From assembly GCA_018417955.1 (NCBI GenBank), contig JACTVC010000002.1, positions 1,798,001 through 1,862,000 on the forward strand: a stretch of DNA of 64,000 nucleotides, given 5' to 3'. Source of the DNA: Laccaria trichodermophora. Taxonomy: Eukaryota; Basidiomycota; Agaricomycetes; Agaricales; Hydnangiaceae. The notes beneath the pieces were generated by a model. The model was given only the letters and a program-made list of their open reading frames with translations. It was not told the origin of the DNA and made no database searches. Position numbers and translations under genes: made by a program. Each line of letters opens with the position of its first letter. Positions within the stretch are counted from its first letter, which is position 1. Below are positions 55,101 to 64,000 of this stretch, piece after piece.

Positions 55101-56599
55101 GTTAAATCATAATCTTCGCTGATGCACTGCGGTAAATTCCAATTGCCTCCTGGATCCGGTGCCAGGAAGGCTTCGTATTGTCTTTTTAGAGTGCAAGCCA
55201 GCCCGATGCTCAATTTCAAGTCTTCCGTCATTTGGTCAATAATGAGCATGTCCGGATCCTTGAGCTTCTGAACGTAGTCCAACCGCAAGCGTAGACCAGC
55301 CTGAGCGAGCTTCGTCGGAAAAGATATCAATGGTACCAACTGATTTTCAAAGGTGGGGAGATTCATCTCTCTGAAGAGGGGGGAGAGGTTGACTTGTGCA
55401 TCGCGCACAGAACCAAGAAAAGAGTGGACCGTTACGAGAAAACCTTTTTCAAAAGTGCGTTGCATGGATTCCTCTTTCAGCAGACGCTCAACAAAACTCG
55501 TGCCATCAGCGAGTTCTGACGTGTTACGGCTTCCAGGTTTCGAGGCGCCGTGGGTAGCAATGGGAACTTCGTGGCTAGTATTGGGTTGGTTGACATCCAA
55601 AGTATCGCTTCCTGTCCAACGACGAAGAAGATCAAAATGGTGCTTTAAGGACACGAGAACGGTAGACCACGTATTCAGAGTGTCGCATCTAGCTTGGAAA
55701 GGACCTTCGGCCGCAATAGGTTTATCAAGATAAAAGGCTTTAAGGTTTGGATAAAGGGATTGGACGACCTCGAGACGTTGAAGAACTGCTGTAACTTGCT
55801 GAAGCGCAGACGTCGTCATATCTTTGCCATTGTCTTCTTCATTCCTTATTGCCCGAAAGTTCATTATTTCGCCGATAACAGCATCAACTGTTCGTACTCT
55901 CCTCTCTTCGAGTTTCATCCGCTCCTCCTCTACCGAACGACCATGAAACTTGGCACGGACGCCCAACCAAATACTTTGATGAAAATTGTTCTGTTCATCA
56001 CCCAACGAGTCGAGCGCAACTGCTATGCGGGTTTTCTCAGACTTTAAAACATCTCCCGAAAGAACTGAGGCAAGCATAGATTGCCATTCGAGTCGTTCCC
56101 TTTCCTGTTGAGATGCAGGTTGCATAGGCTCGGTCTCGAGTATAAGGCTGGAAACTCGGTCGATGGGCCCATCGCCGGATGAGTTGGATATCCGGCCAAT
56201 ATCTTCCTCGTCGCTGTTATCACCCGCATCAATGAGTTGTCCCAGACCTCTCTGAAAATAATGACTATCAGGATCACTGCGAGGATCGTCGGATTCGTTA
56301 TTCCCGCCCCGTTCAGTAGACCGGTATCGTCGCACAAATTGAGAATATATATCAGTATATTTAGAACCTGACGGTGGATGTGCTTTTGGATAGATGGTGG
56401 AAGAAGAGCGAGACTTGGTCGAGTGAGGAGTTCGATTGGAACTGGAGGAAGACGGAATCTGAGGAGGGGTGGGATAGGGGAGCTGCTCGGCTGTATCCCA
56501 GATACTGTGAATATCGTCGTCATCGTCGTCATCGTCAATGTTGCTGATTGCGTCCTGCTCTGGGTGTGGATATAATGTTGGTGTGTGTCGGCGCATCAT
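52137..56599 (-). CDS. SSK2: MAPKKK of the Ssk2/Wis4/MEKK4 type
   Basis: A stress-activated MAP kinase kinase kinase at the top of the Hog1/Sty1 osmostress cascade. The N-terminal non-kinase part is over 1,000 residues, starting MMRRHTPTLYPHPEQ with an eight-Asp run (SNI then DDDDDDDD) encoded by a GAC/GAT repeat. The family's conserved N-terminal helical domain is visible (DVQAHLPSVNRELRKIARATNRLAE; FNRLLIKLAISWVSFICDDCD). The kinase domain starts RWQQGRFIGAGAFGSVYLAVN; the lysine is in MAVKEIKF, the catalytic loop HRDIKPD, and the DFG is DFGAAK. LTGTPMYMSPEII marks the activation loop. After the kinase there is an extension ending FTESVYVA. At least five exons. The start is the first of two ATGs. 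Confidence 0.95.
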
Positions 56600-56624
56600 G
56601 ACAAGACCTCGCAAAGTAATTTAT

Positions 56625-56658
56625 TGACGTGACGTCAAAACGAGAATTTATGACGTAA
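56625..56658. promoter_or_regulatory. CRE sites in the SSK2-RBG2 divergent promoter
   Basis: The 110-bp gap between two divergent start codons holds TGACGTG (56625-56631) overlapping a palindromic CRE TGACGTCA (56630-56637), plus TGACGTAA (56651-56658). Atf1/Sko1-family bZIP factors, which act downstream of Hog1-type MAPKs, bind these. The spacing of about 20 bp is close to two DNA turns. Function is inference. Confidence 0.5.
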
Positions 56659-56709
56659 GCCAACAACGCTTGCTTGCTTCAACACACTAGCTACCTGTGT
56701 ATAGTCGCC

Positions 56710-58716
56710 ATGGGTGTCGTAGAAAAGGTTCCGTTATATCATTGTGCTCTGAATATTAACGCTCATGGTCTTACTTTTCATAGATCAAGGAGATCGAGGG
56801 TGAGCTGGAGAAGCGACCGCCTCTTAGGTTCACCATCTCACATTTTACTACTCTTGATCGTCAGAGGAAATGGCTCGTAGTACGCCTAATTTGTGTTGAG
56901 CTCAATTATCTGTCTCTAATTTTAACAGCTCAGAAGAATAAGGTGGGCAATTTTACCTTCGCCCCACAAGTCACAATTGATTTAGGACTGGAATTAGGCG
57001 ACGGAGTATCATCTAGGTCTTCTAAAAGCAAAATTAGCACGATACCGCGCTCAACTTTTGGAACCTACCACGAAATCAGGCCCCGCTGGTACTGGATTTG
57101 ATGTGCAGAAGTCTGGGGATGCCAGGGTTGCTCTGATTGGATTTCCCTCTGTTGGAAAGGTTCTTCTTATGTCATGTCCTATCTGTTCAATTGACATCAG
57201 CGGCCTTAGTCTACTCTCCTTAGCAAGACTACTCATACAGCATCCGAGGCGGCTGCATACGAGTTTACGACATTGACCGTAAGAAAGATCATCTCCTTTT
57301 TTACTTCGACTTTTCTCAGCAACGCAGGCCATCCCTGGCGTCATAGAATACAAAGGAGCACGTATCCAACTTTTAGATCTTCCGGGGATTGTTGAAGGGG
57401 CTAGCCAAGGACGGGGGCGTGGGCGTCAAGTTGTGTCCAGTACGTTGTCTTTGGATCGTCACAGCACTACTCAAAATTCCCCGCAGCGGCAAAAACTGCC
57501 GATTTGATTCTCATTATGCTTGACGCTACAAAATCAGAAGAACAGCGGAGACTTCTTGAGTTTGAGTTAGATGCGGTTGGCATTCGACTCAATAAAACCA
57601 AACCCGACATTGTTTTCAAGAAAAGGACGACAGGAGGTGTACGTGCTCAATCTTTTCGTGTGTCGTAGTTGATGAAGTAAACTGAACACAGATCACATTC
57701 AATACGACTGTTAAATTAACGAGGACGGATGAAAAGACGATAAGGACGATTCTCGCTGGATGTATGATGTTTGTGTTGGTCTTTGTCTTCTGGCTGATGG
57801 CCTCGATAGATAAACTGCACAATTGCGATGTAATGATCCGGGAAGACGTATGTTGACTTCATGAATCACCGACGTACCTCATCGTTTTCAAGATAACCAC
57901 AGATGAATTCATCGATGTTCTTATTGGTTAGTCCTCGTCTTCACGTCAACTCTGTTCCCAAAGCTAATCAAACAATAAATCCAGGGACAAGAAAATATAT
58001 CCCTTGCCTCTGTTAGTGCACACTGTTTTGTTCTTTTGTGATTAACATTTATGTTTCGTAGACGTGTACAACAAAATCGACTCAATAAGTCTCGAACTAA
58101 TGGACAAGCTTGCTCGACAACCTAATACGGTTGTTATCAGTTGTGAAATGGATCTCAAGTGCGTTGTTAACATGACCAGCTCTTATTATGGCCTCTATCA
58201 TTTTGACACCCCTGCAGTCTGACCTATCTCATCGATCGGATTTGGGACGACCTTCGGCTTGTCAAAATCTACACCAAGAAGCGAGGGGATCATCCAGATC
58301 TGTCAGATCCCATCTGTCTTCGGAAAGGCGCTACCATTGAGGTACAACGACGGGCGATCTTTCTTACGGACTGACTGAGTATACCCACGCAGGACGTTTG
58401 CAACGGTATTCACCGTTCCCTTGCCCCTAACTTTCGATATGGACTTGTTTGGTGCGTAGAGTTACTACTCCACCCGTGTTGTTGTGACCTTTCTTTCAAA
58501 ATCTGCCCTTGTGATCGATAGGGTGAGTTGTTCATTGTGGAGTCTTCCCACTTTCATCACAGTCAAGCAGGGAAAATCAAGTAAATTCTCGCCCCATGCC
58601 CAGAAAGTGAGTTTGGCGCATCAGGTTCAAGATGAGGACGTTGTTTCAAGTGCGTTTCATGGGTTTCATAAAATGAGATTTCTTACATATAACACCCTAA
58701 AGTCTTTACCAAGTGA
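56710..58716 (+). CDS. RBG2: Rbg2/DRG2 family GTPase
   Basis: A conserved TRAFAC GTPase that associates with ribosomes in translation control; in yeast Rbg2 binds Gir2. Exon 1 MGVVEK joins to IKEIE, then a 15-nt microexon (56865-56879) gives EEMAR, then TQKNK, then [24 protein letters not shown]-motifs: G1 GFPSVGKST (split by an intron after Lys), G2 region [10 protein letters not shown]3 [12 protein letters not shown]4 NKIDS. The TGS-like C-terminal domain includes [30 protein letters not shown] and ends SIFTK after a final small exon. [19 protein letters not shown] and the [13 protein letters not shown] text place it in DRG2 rather than DRG1. About 13 exons. Confidence 0.94.
56865..56879 (+). 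other. 15-nt microexon of RBG2
   Basis: AGGAAATGGCTCGTA sits between an intron ending TCGTCAG and an intron starting GTACGCC. Splicing it between GAGG (56798 side) and CTCAGAAG restores E-E-E-M-A-R-T-Q-K-N-K, matching the strongly conserved DRG2 N-terminus. Without it, the EIART block is missing. Confidence 0.75.
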
Positions 58717-59176
58717 TTGGTGAAAATGTGAAACAAGTGCAAAGTTCGTCAGAATAAAGTACGAGGCGGCGGGTTCCAATTCCCCGATAGTTGGCCCTTG
58801 AAATCAAGATTGTTGGCCTCCTTGATCTTCATCTATTCACGATCTTTAATTTTACATGTACCTACCCATGACTGAAAGACCACAGAAATGGCCAAGTGCT
58901 GAGACGTAATGGAGTCGATGCTACATGAATAAGAGTTGGATCCAGGCTGGTGCTTACTTGCAAACAAGAATGAATTGCCACCGAGCGGAACGGGATATCG
59001 TGACACGTGGCTGTCGTGACCGATCGCGGTTTTATTACAACGTTCATTTGTGCAAATTTCAAACCAGCATCTCGTCATGATCTTCTTCACATCTTCAACC
59101 CTGTGTATACCCACTATTTCTACCAGGACGCCAGGACTCCCTCGCCAATTTCTTCGTCGCATTCCGCTGCAACATC
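58717..59176. other. Intergenic between RBG2 and the MBL-fold gene
   Basis: A 460-base gap without a gene I can support. It contains GGTTCCAATTCC near 58776, one mismatch from a B-box, but no tRNA structure around it. ORFs here (for example 58833-59162, minus) look like chance. The region likely holds the RBG2 3' flank and the promoter of the hydrolase. Confidence 0.5.
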
Positions 59177-60612
59177 ATGACCTATCACTCCCAGCCCATT
59201 GAACTTATCTTTTTGGGTACAGGAACCTCCGCGAGCCTCCCCCACATTGAATGCCTGACTGCCTTACCCGGGGATGAAACACCACCCTGTAAAACATGTC
59301 TATCCACCCAGACACCTGAAGGCAAGAAAAACATCCGCCGGAACACAAGTGCTACCATTAGAATGGCAGACAAGAATGGTCTACCTGTGTATGTATAGCG
59401 CATACATCGTTTTTCTCTCCAGCTTTGCATATCTTGCGACTTATAGGACGGTGGTCATTGATGCTGGAAAGAATTTTCAGGCAGCCGCTCTGGAATGGTT
59501 TCCGAAGTACCAGCTCAGGAGGATTGATGCCCTGTTGATCACACATGCTCATGCGGATGGTAAGCACAATGCTTTTTGTGGTTTTTCTGCGCGAGTCTTC
59601 TGAACAGTATTAAGCCATGAATGGTCTAGATGATCTCAGAGGTCAATCTATAGTTTTCTCGGAGTATCGATATCCTGACCTCAACAAAGGCTGGACGCTG
59701 AGATCCGCAATTCAAGACCACATCGATGTCTACGTATCGCAGGATACTTTCACGGAGGTTCAACGGTCGTTCCCTTACCTGGTAGCCAAAGAGTTCGCGT
59801 CGGGAGGCGGTGATGAAAGTGTCTTTTGCTTTCGTGCCTTTGCCTGTATGGGTTCTTACTTTATTATAAACATGACAGGTACCTGAGTTCAAATGGCACA
59901 TTATCAGCGACAGTGTCTCATTCGAGATTGGGAATACCGGCATTCATATTACACCATTCGCAGGCAAGTTCATTAATATCTCCTGTTGAAACTTTTGAAG
60001 ATACATCAGGCAGTTCACCACGGGCGCGTCTTTTCAGTGGCCCCTCCACCTTCGTATATAGTTACGCCGACAGCAACTCTTCCATCGACACCAGTCAAAT
60101 CGGCAATATCTCTCCCGGGCAGGCAAGCCTTTGAGAGTGAAACCGGGGAGGAAGGCAAAGAGACGATATATCCCTATCTTTCTTTTGGCTTCAAGATCCA
60201 GAACCACATTGTCTACATCTCAGATGTATCTCATATACCCGACAACGTGTGGCCAATGATTGAACCTTCGGATGGTCCGATTCCAGTAGCAGTACTGGAT
60301 TGCCTGCGCTTGCAGCCACACCCCTCGCACGTTGGTCTCGCAGGATCTATCGCGTTGGCCAGAAGAATCAAGGCAACGAAGACATATTTGACAGGATTTG
60401 GACACGAGGTCTCTCACGAAGAGTACGTGAAGATTGGGGAAGTGATTGGTGGAAGAGCTGTCGACAATGACTCGGAGGAGCTCACTGATTCTGAGAGGAA
60501 AGGCATTGAATTAGTTGGAGAGGAACGGGGTCAGTGGATACGTCCTGCACATGATGGATTGAGGGTGTTTGTGGAAGAGAATGGACAAGTAACGGATGAG
60601 AGTTATATATAA
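59177..60612 (+). CDS. Metallo-beta-lactamase-fold hydrolase
   Basis: An MBL-fold metalloenzyme of the PhnP-like branch; fission yeast has an uncharacterised relative. The start MTYHSQPIELIFLGTGTSASLPHIECL gives the first strand and LGTGTS loop. PCKTCLS is a small Cys pair. Motif 2, HAHADAMNGLDD, carries the HxHxDx metal ligands and its codons are split by a 51-nt intron. Later histidines include HHGRVFSVAPPPS and LRLQPHPSHVG, and the aspartate is in VYISDVSHIP. The C-terminal region is acidic (DNDSEELTDSERK). Five exons. Candidate substrates are cyclic or phosphodiester metabolites; the sequence does not decide. Confidence 0.85.
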
Positions 60613-60752
60613 ACACGAATGTGACTCTCGGTCATCCTTTGTCACAGCGCAAGCTAGCGGCTTAGCCAAGTTAAAACACTCCCTTACATAAAACACAAAT
60701 TGAACGCAACTCTTTTGAACACAACTTTTCTTTTCAGCAGGGGCCGTTGGCC

Positions 60753-61549
60753 ATGAAGTTCTTCTCTCAATCCTTCTTGTACGAGTACGTCAAGCTTTCA
60801 CTTCCTTCCTTGTTCTTGCTCTCTTAAAAGTCTGACAGCGATCCCTGGCCTATCGTCTCTCTCGCGTTTTTCCTCCGCTACCCTAATCCCTATGCAGCTC
60901 ATGTCATCTCATGCGATGTCATTTCTAGAAACCAGACTTCTTCAGGTTCTCTGCTCACAACCCGACTCATCCTCAAAAGGGGCGCCATGCCCAGGTGGTT
61001 CCCCAAGGGCATTGTTTCTAGGGCAGAATCATGGGTCATTGAGGAAAGCGAAGTAGATCCTCATGGAAAGGTTGTGAGGTGTCGCACTAAGAACCTTGAT
61101 CACGTCAAGGTGATGCAAGTTGAGGAAGCTGTGGAGTTCCGTCAGACACCTGAAGGGTTTGACTCTTTTATCATGGGACTACATTGTATTCATTCTGCAT
61201 AGGAAAACTCTTCAACATACCGAGGCCCGCATCGTTTCAGGCTTCGGATGGGGTCTCACGAAGAGAATAGAAAATCATGGTTTAACGCGTTTCAAAGCCA
61301 ATCTTCAAAGGGTCTGTTCATGCTTATCCTTTGTTGTTTTTGCTGGTATTAATATGTAAAATTTAGTCCCGAGAAGGGGTTTCTTTGATACTCAGTCTTT
61401 TACGACAGTCCCGACTTCAGCCCATGACTCTTGGTGCCCCCACGTCGGTTCTTGGAACGCCGAGCGCAGAAGAGTTCAGCGATGGTACATGTCAACCCAA
61501 AAATGGCACATGGACAAAATTCAGATATTGGTTTCATCCACCCTCTTAA
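60753..61549 (+). CDS. UPS1: PRELI-domain lipid transfer protein, Ups1/PRELID1 type
   Basis: A mitochondrial intermembrane-space protein that with Mdm35 moves phosphatidic acid to the inner membrane for cardiolipin synthesis. Exon 1 codes MKFFSQSFLY plus GA; the next exon gives DDPWPIVSLAFFLRYPNPYAAHVISCDV, a clear Ups1/PRELI signature. It continues RLILKRGAMPRWFPKG and SRAESWVIEESEVDP, then after an intron KTLQHTEARIVSGFGWGLTKRIENHGLTRFKANLQR. The tail ends SDGTCQPKNGTWTKFRYWFHPPS (stop 61547-61549). Four exons. Its first intron has the same position and phase as in the Ups2 gene at 41143. Confidence 0.92.
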
Positions 61550-61705
61550 CTTGTTTGTTCCCTTACTTTACATAGCCAACCCCCAAATGTACAATATATT
61601 ATGTAGCTGCGTGCGACGAAGATCGTCTAATGTAGTTGACTCTTGCGCCTAAACCTCTGAGAAAAAGTTGTTCGCTAAGCTGGCGCTAAATCTCCTTGGA
61701 CGAGT

Positions 61706-64000
61706 ATGTACTTCCCAACTGCGGTTGCCAGACAGCTAGTCACCAATCCTGGACTCCCCAATATTCCACCAGAACCTGTCGTGGCGTTGGCCTCTAGCCC
61801 CCGCAAGACACTCTTTTGTACTCTTACGAGGAGTGGTGTCGCCTTGTGGCTTGTTCGGGTGTGTTTGAACATCAATCCGTATGCACTCGCACTCACACCC
61901 TTCCAGCCGTCAGCCATCTTGTCATTCCTCTCGCGGACACCAACCTCTATCCTAGAACACGGCGAGAATGTCGACGTATGTTGGTCAATGGATGGTAATC
62001 GAATAATCATAACTGCAAGTTGTTCCAGTAAACTTGTATCATGTAACCCAGGTCTAACCGTCGGCCCAAGACGTCGGAATCCTTCTTAGTCTTGGTCGCC
62101 GTGGAATATAAGCCAGAGAATCTCGTTTACCACCCTCCAACACTGCCGTTGAATGCTCAGCGAAGTTTTATGGCAGGCCCTGGTGAAGGGCACCCTTTGC
62201 AGTCCACTATTCTCCATTTCGAAGGTGTTATTCGTGTTGAGGGAACCCTTTTGAGGTGAATACTCCTACTTCACACTCACACCTTCTCTCAAGATTTTTT
62301 TTTTTTGAGTGTCTCTCCAAGGAGACACTATCTTCTATTCTCCACAAAGAACCCTTCTACTATACAGCGTGTGCCGTGGCCCTCGGACAAGGAAAACGAT
62401 TCTGTGGAATCGAGGAGGCGACCTCTTGGTTACGACACCTGGCTATTGAATGGCGAAGATTTTTCGTGGTTTATCGATTCAGATGGTGGGTTCTGAATCG
62501 CCCTTGATATTCCTTTGCATTAACGAGGGGCAAAGTTTCTGTCAATAAAATCATATTCTCACGAATCAGCAGTGGGGAAATTTGGGTGACATCAGATGGG
62601 AGAGCATACTTCGTTCACCTTCAAGAGGATATCGACAACGAAATTTTTTCAGACGAAGTTCTTTTCTCGGGAGAAGTCTACCATCGGGCAAGTTCTTTCC
62701 CATGTAATCCGGCGGTATCTTCTCATCGCGTTGTAGGATGATGTGGGCAAGGAAAACCAACCTGAACATCTCAGTCGGCTATTCTGGCAAGGGCATTGTA
62801 TTCACGACTTTGAAACTCCAAAATGGGTGCAGAAACAACGACAGTTTGATCCTGACAAGCCAAGACATGAAAGGGGGCGACTTTACGAAGAGCCACGACA
62901 CGCAAAGGCGATCGCTATCAATGCAAAATTATCTTTGATCGCAATTGGAACTCTCGGGTATGTTTTGGTATCTATTTCCATAAGATGTCTAAGCCGGAGA
63001 TAGAGGTGCGCTAGAATATACCAACTTTCCTGTTCAGGATGGTGCCGTTCCACTATCACAGAATGTGCACGTCCCCAACCCATACAACCGTCAAACGGGT
63101 CCAGTCTACGCCATGGAATGGAGTTCAGACGGCTATGTTCTTGCTGTCGGCTGGAAACATGGATGGGGTATTTTCAGTGTTTGTGGAAGGTGCCTTGCAT
63201 CAGGTTTCGGAGTTGAGGATCCCATCGACCTTGAGAAGTGAGTTCATCTTTGATGATTTTTCTCTCGCTGACTTTCTTGTGGAAGGTTTCAGGATGTATT
63301 CATGTCCGGGGTCCGCGATCTCGTGAGCCGTTTTCGACTGGGTCATCACGCTAGCCATTCTAATTACTTCAGTCTTGGGGACCCGGAAATTTTGAACTCC
63401 TTGTCCTAGCGCAGCCGTTGGATCAGGGTAGGATTCGCATCCTCGTTTCAATGACCACATACGTAACTATTCCGGCAAGGTGATAATGGTCAGCTGTTTG
63501 CCATTCCTTTCGCAAAGAGTTCTACTACAGGTCAACATTCACCTGTAGGCCAGTCAACAAAAAGTATACTTTTGGGCCGCTCACCCTTAAATTTCAGGAC
63601 AATACGCGTTATGCTTTTCTACAGATGGACGATCGCGCGCTTGTCTATAGAGGGGCTGATCAACCCGACATGAGTGTTATAAATCCAGAGTCTGATGTAT
63701 GGCAGCACATCAAGGTTGTTCTTGCGTGCCTGCCCTGTGTGTGCCATGTTTTAAACATCTGGACAGATTCCGCAGAAATACCTGTCTTCGAACTGGCCTG
63801 TTCGATACTCATCGTTGAGCAGCGACGGTAGATTGATTGCCATTGCCGGCAGAAGAGGCTTCATACATTACAGTTCGACTTCTGGTCGCTGGAAACTGTT
63901 CGTGGACGAGATGCAAGAGCAGGCGTTCACAGTTCGAGGAGGGTTGCTTTGGTTTCATCATGTGCTGATAGTGGCAATGGAGGTTGCCAAATCATTTCAG
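61706..64000 (+). CDS. RIC1: RIC1, Rab6/Ypt6 guanine-nucleotide exchange subunit (3' truncated by window)
   Basis: RIC1 with RGP1 activates Rab6/Ypt6 at the Golgi for endosome-to-Golgi traffic. The start MYFPTAVARQLVTNPGL, followed by a WD-type beginning (SILEHGENVDVCWSMDGNRI), matches the family's N-terminal propeller. Later exons read GPVYAMEWSSDGYVLAVGWKHGWGIFSVCGRCLASGFG and SDGRLIAIAGRRGFIHYSSTSGRWKLFVDEMQEQAFTVRGGLLWFHHVLIVA, typical of RIC1. The gene runs off the right edge, so the C-terminal RIC1 domain is not seen. Ten or so exons; some internal junctions (62030-62720) are approximate. Confidence 0.9.

Noticed and set aside
58760..58800. tRNA-like GGTTCCAATTCCCC
   Set aside because: One B-box mismatch, poor T-stem pairing and no matching 5' acceptor stem.
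1..64000. Transposons, CRISPR arrays, secondary-metabolite or prophage-like clusters
   Set aside because: I looked for terminal repeats, transposase or reverse-transcriptase motifs, regular repeat-spacer arrays and PKS/NRPS/terpene domains and saw none.

Overview
This window is nuclear DNA from a filamentous basidiomycete, most likely an Agaricomycete. The evidence is the density of intron-rich genes with short introns (mostly about 45-60 nt, GTRNGT...YAG), very short intergenic gaps, and fungal-lineage proteins: Ssk2-type MAPKKK, fungal CSL factor, Mim2-like protein, Ptc6 phosphatase and UreD for a fungal urease. I count 29 protein genes, two of them cut by the window edges. I found no rRNA, no convincing tRNA, no transposon, no CRISPR array and no secondary-metabolite cluster. 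Exon joins below were worked out by eye from splice signals and reading frame.

Layout. 1-3.8 kb: the end of urease accessory UreD (+) and an ACS-family (allantoate/nicotinate-type) MFS permease (+), a likely nitrogen-uptake neighbourhood. 4-14.3 kb: m-AAA protease (-), WDR8/WRAP73 (-), mitoribosomal uS17m (+), prefoldin 6 (-), gamma-glutamyltransferase (+), Ptc6-type PP2C (-). 15-20.3 kb: secreted histidine acid phosphatase/phytase (+), ESCRT-III Vps20 (+), U-box cyclophilin PPIL2-type (-). 20.3-31.2 kb: PPR protein (+), tiny Mim2-like protein (-), sugar porter (+), mitochondrial-type DEAD-box helicase (+), TM7S3/TM198-domain protein (+), an unrecognised small gene (+). 31.3-38 kb: CSL transcription factor (+), RINT1/Tip20 tether (-), HAD hydrolase (+). 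38.1-49.4 kb: peroxisomal ABCD half transporter (+), Ups2-type PRELI protein (+), giant TFIIIC subunit Tfc3 (+). 49.7-64 kb: fungal multi-pass membrane protein (+), Ssk2-type MAPKKK (-), GTPase Rbg2/DRG2 (+), metallo-beta-lactamase-fold hydrolase (+), Ups1-type PRELI protein (+), and the 5' part of RIC1 (+).

Functionally this is a mostly housekeeping region. Eight genes are predicted to be mitochondrial (m-AAA, uS17m, Ptc6, PPR, Mim2, helicase, Ups1, Ups2), and three serve membrane traffic (Vps20, RINT1, RIC1). The best leads are regulatory or in gene architecture: four CSL-like sites just upstream of the CSL gene; a TFIIIC B-box match inside the unusually long first intron of the gene for TFIIIC's B-box-binding subunit; CRE sites in the 110-bp divergent promoter of the stress MAPKKK; a 15-nt microexon in Rbg2; and one intron position shared by the two PRELI paralogues. 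I did not find a clearly new multi-gene system.
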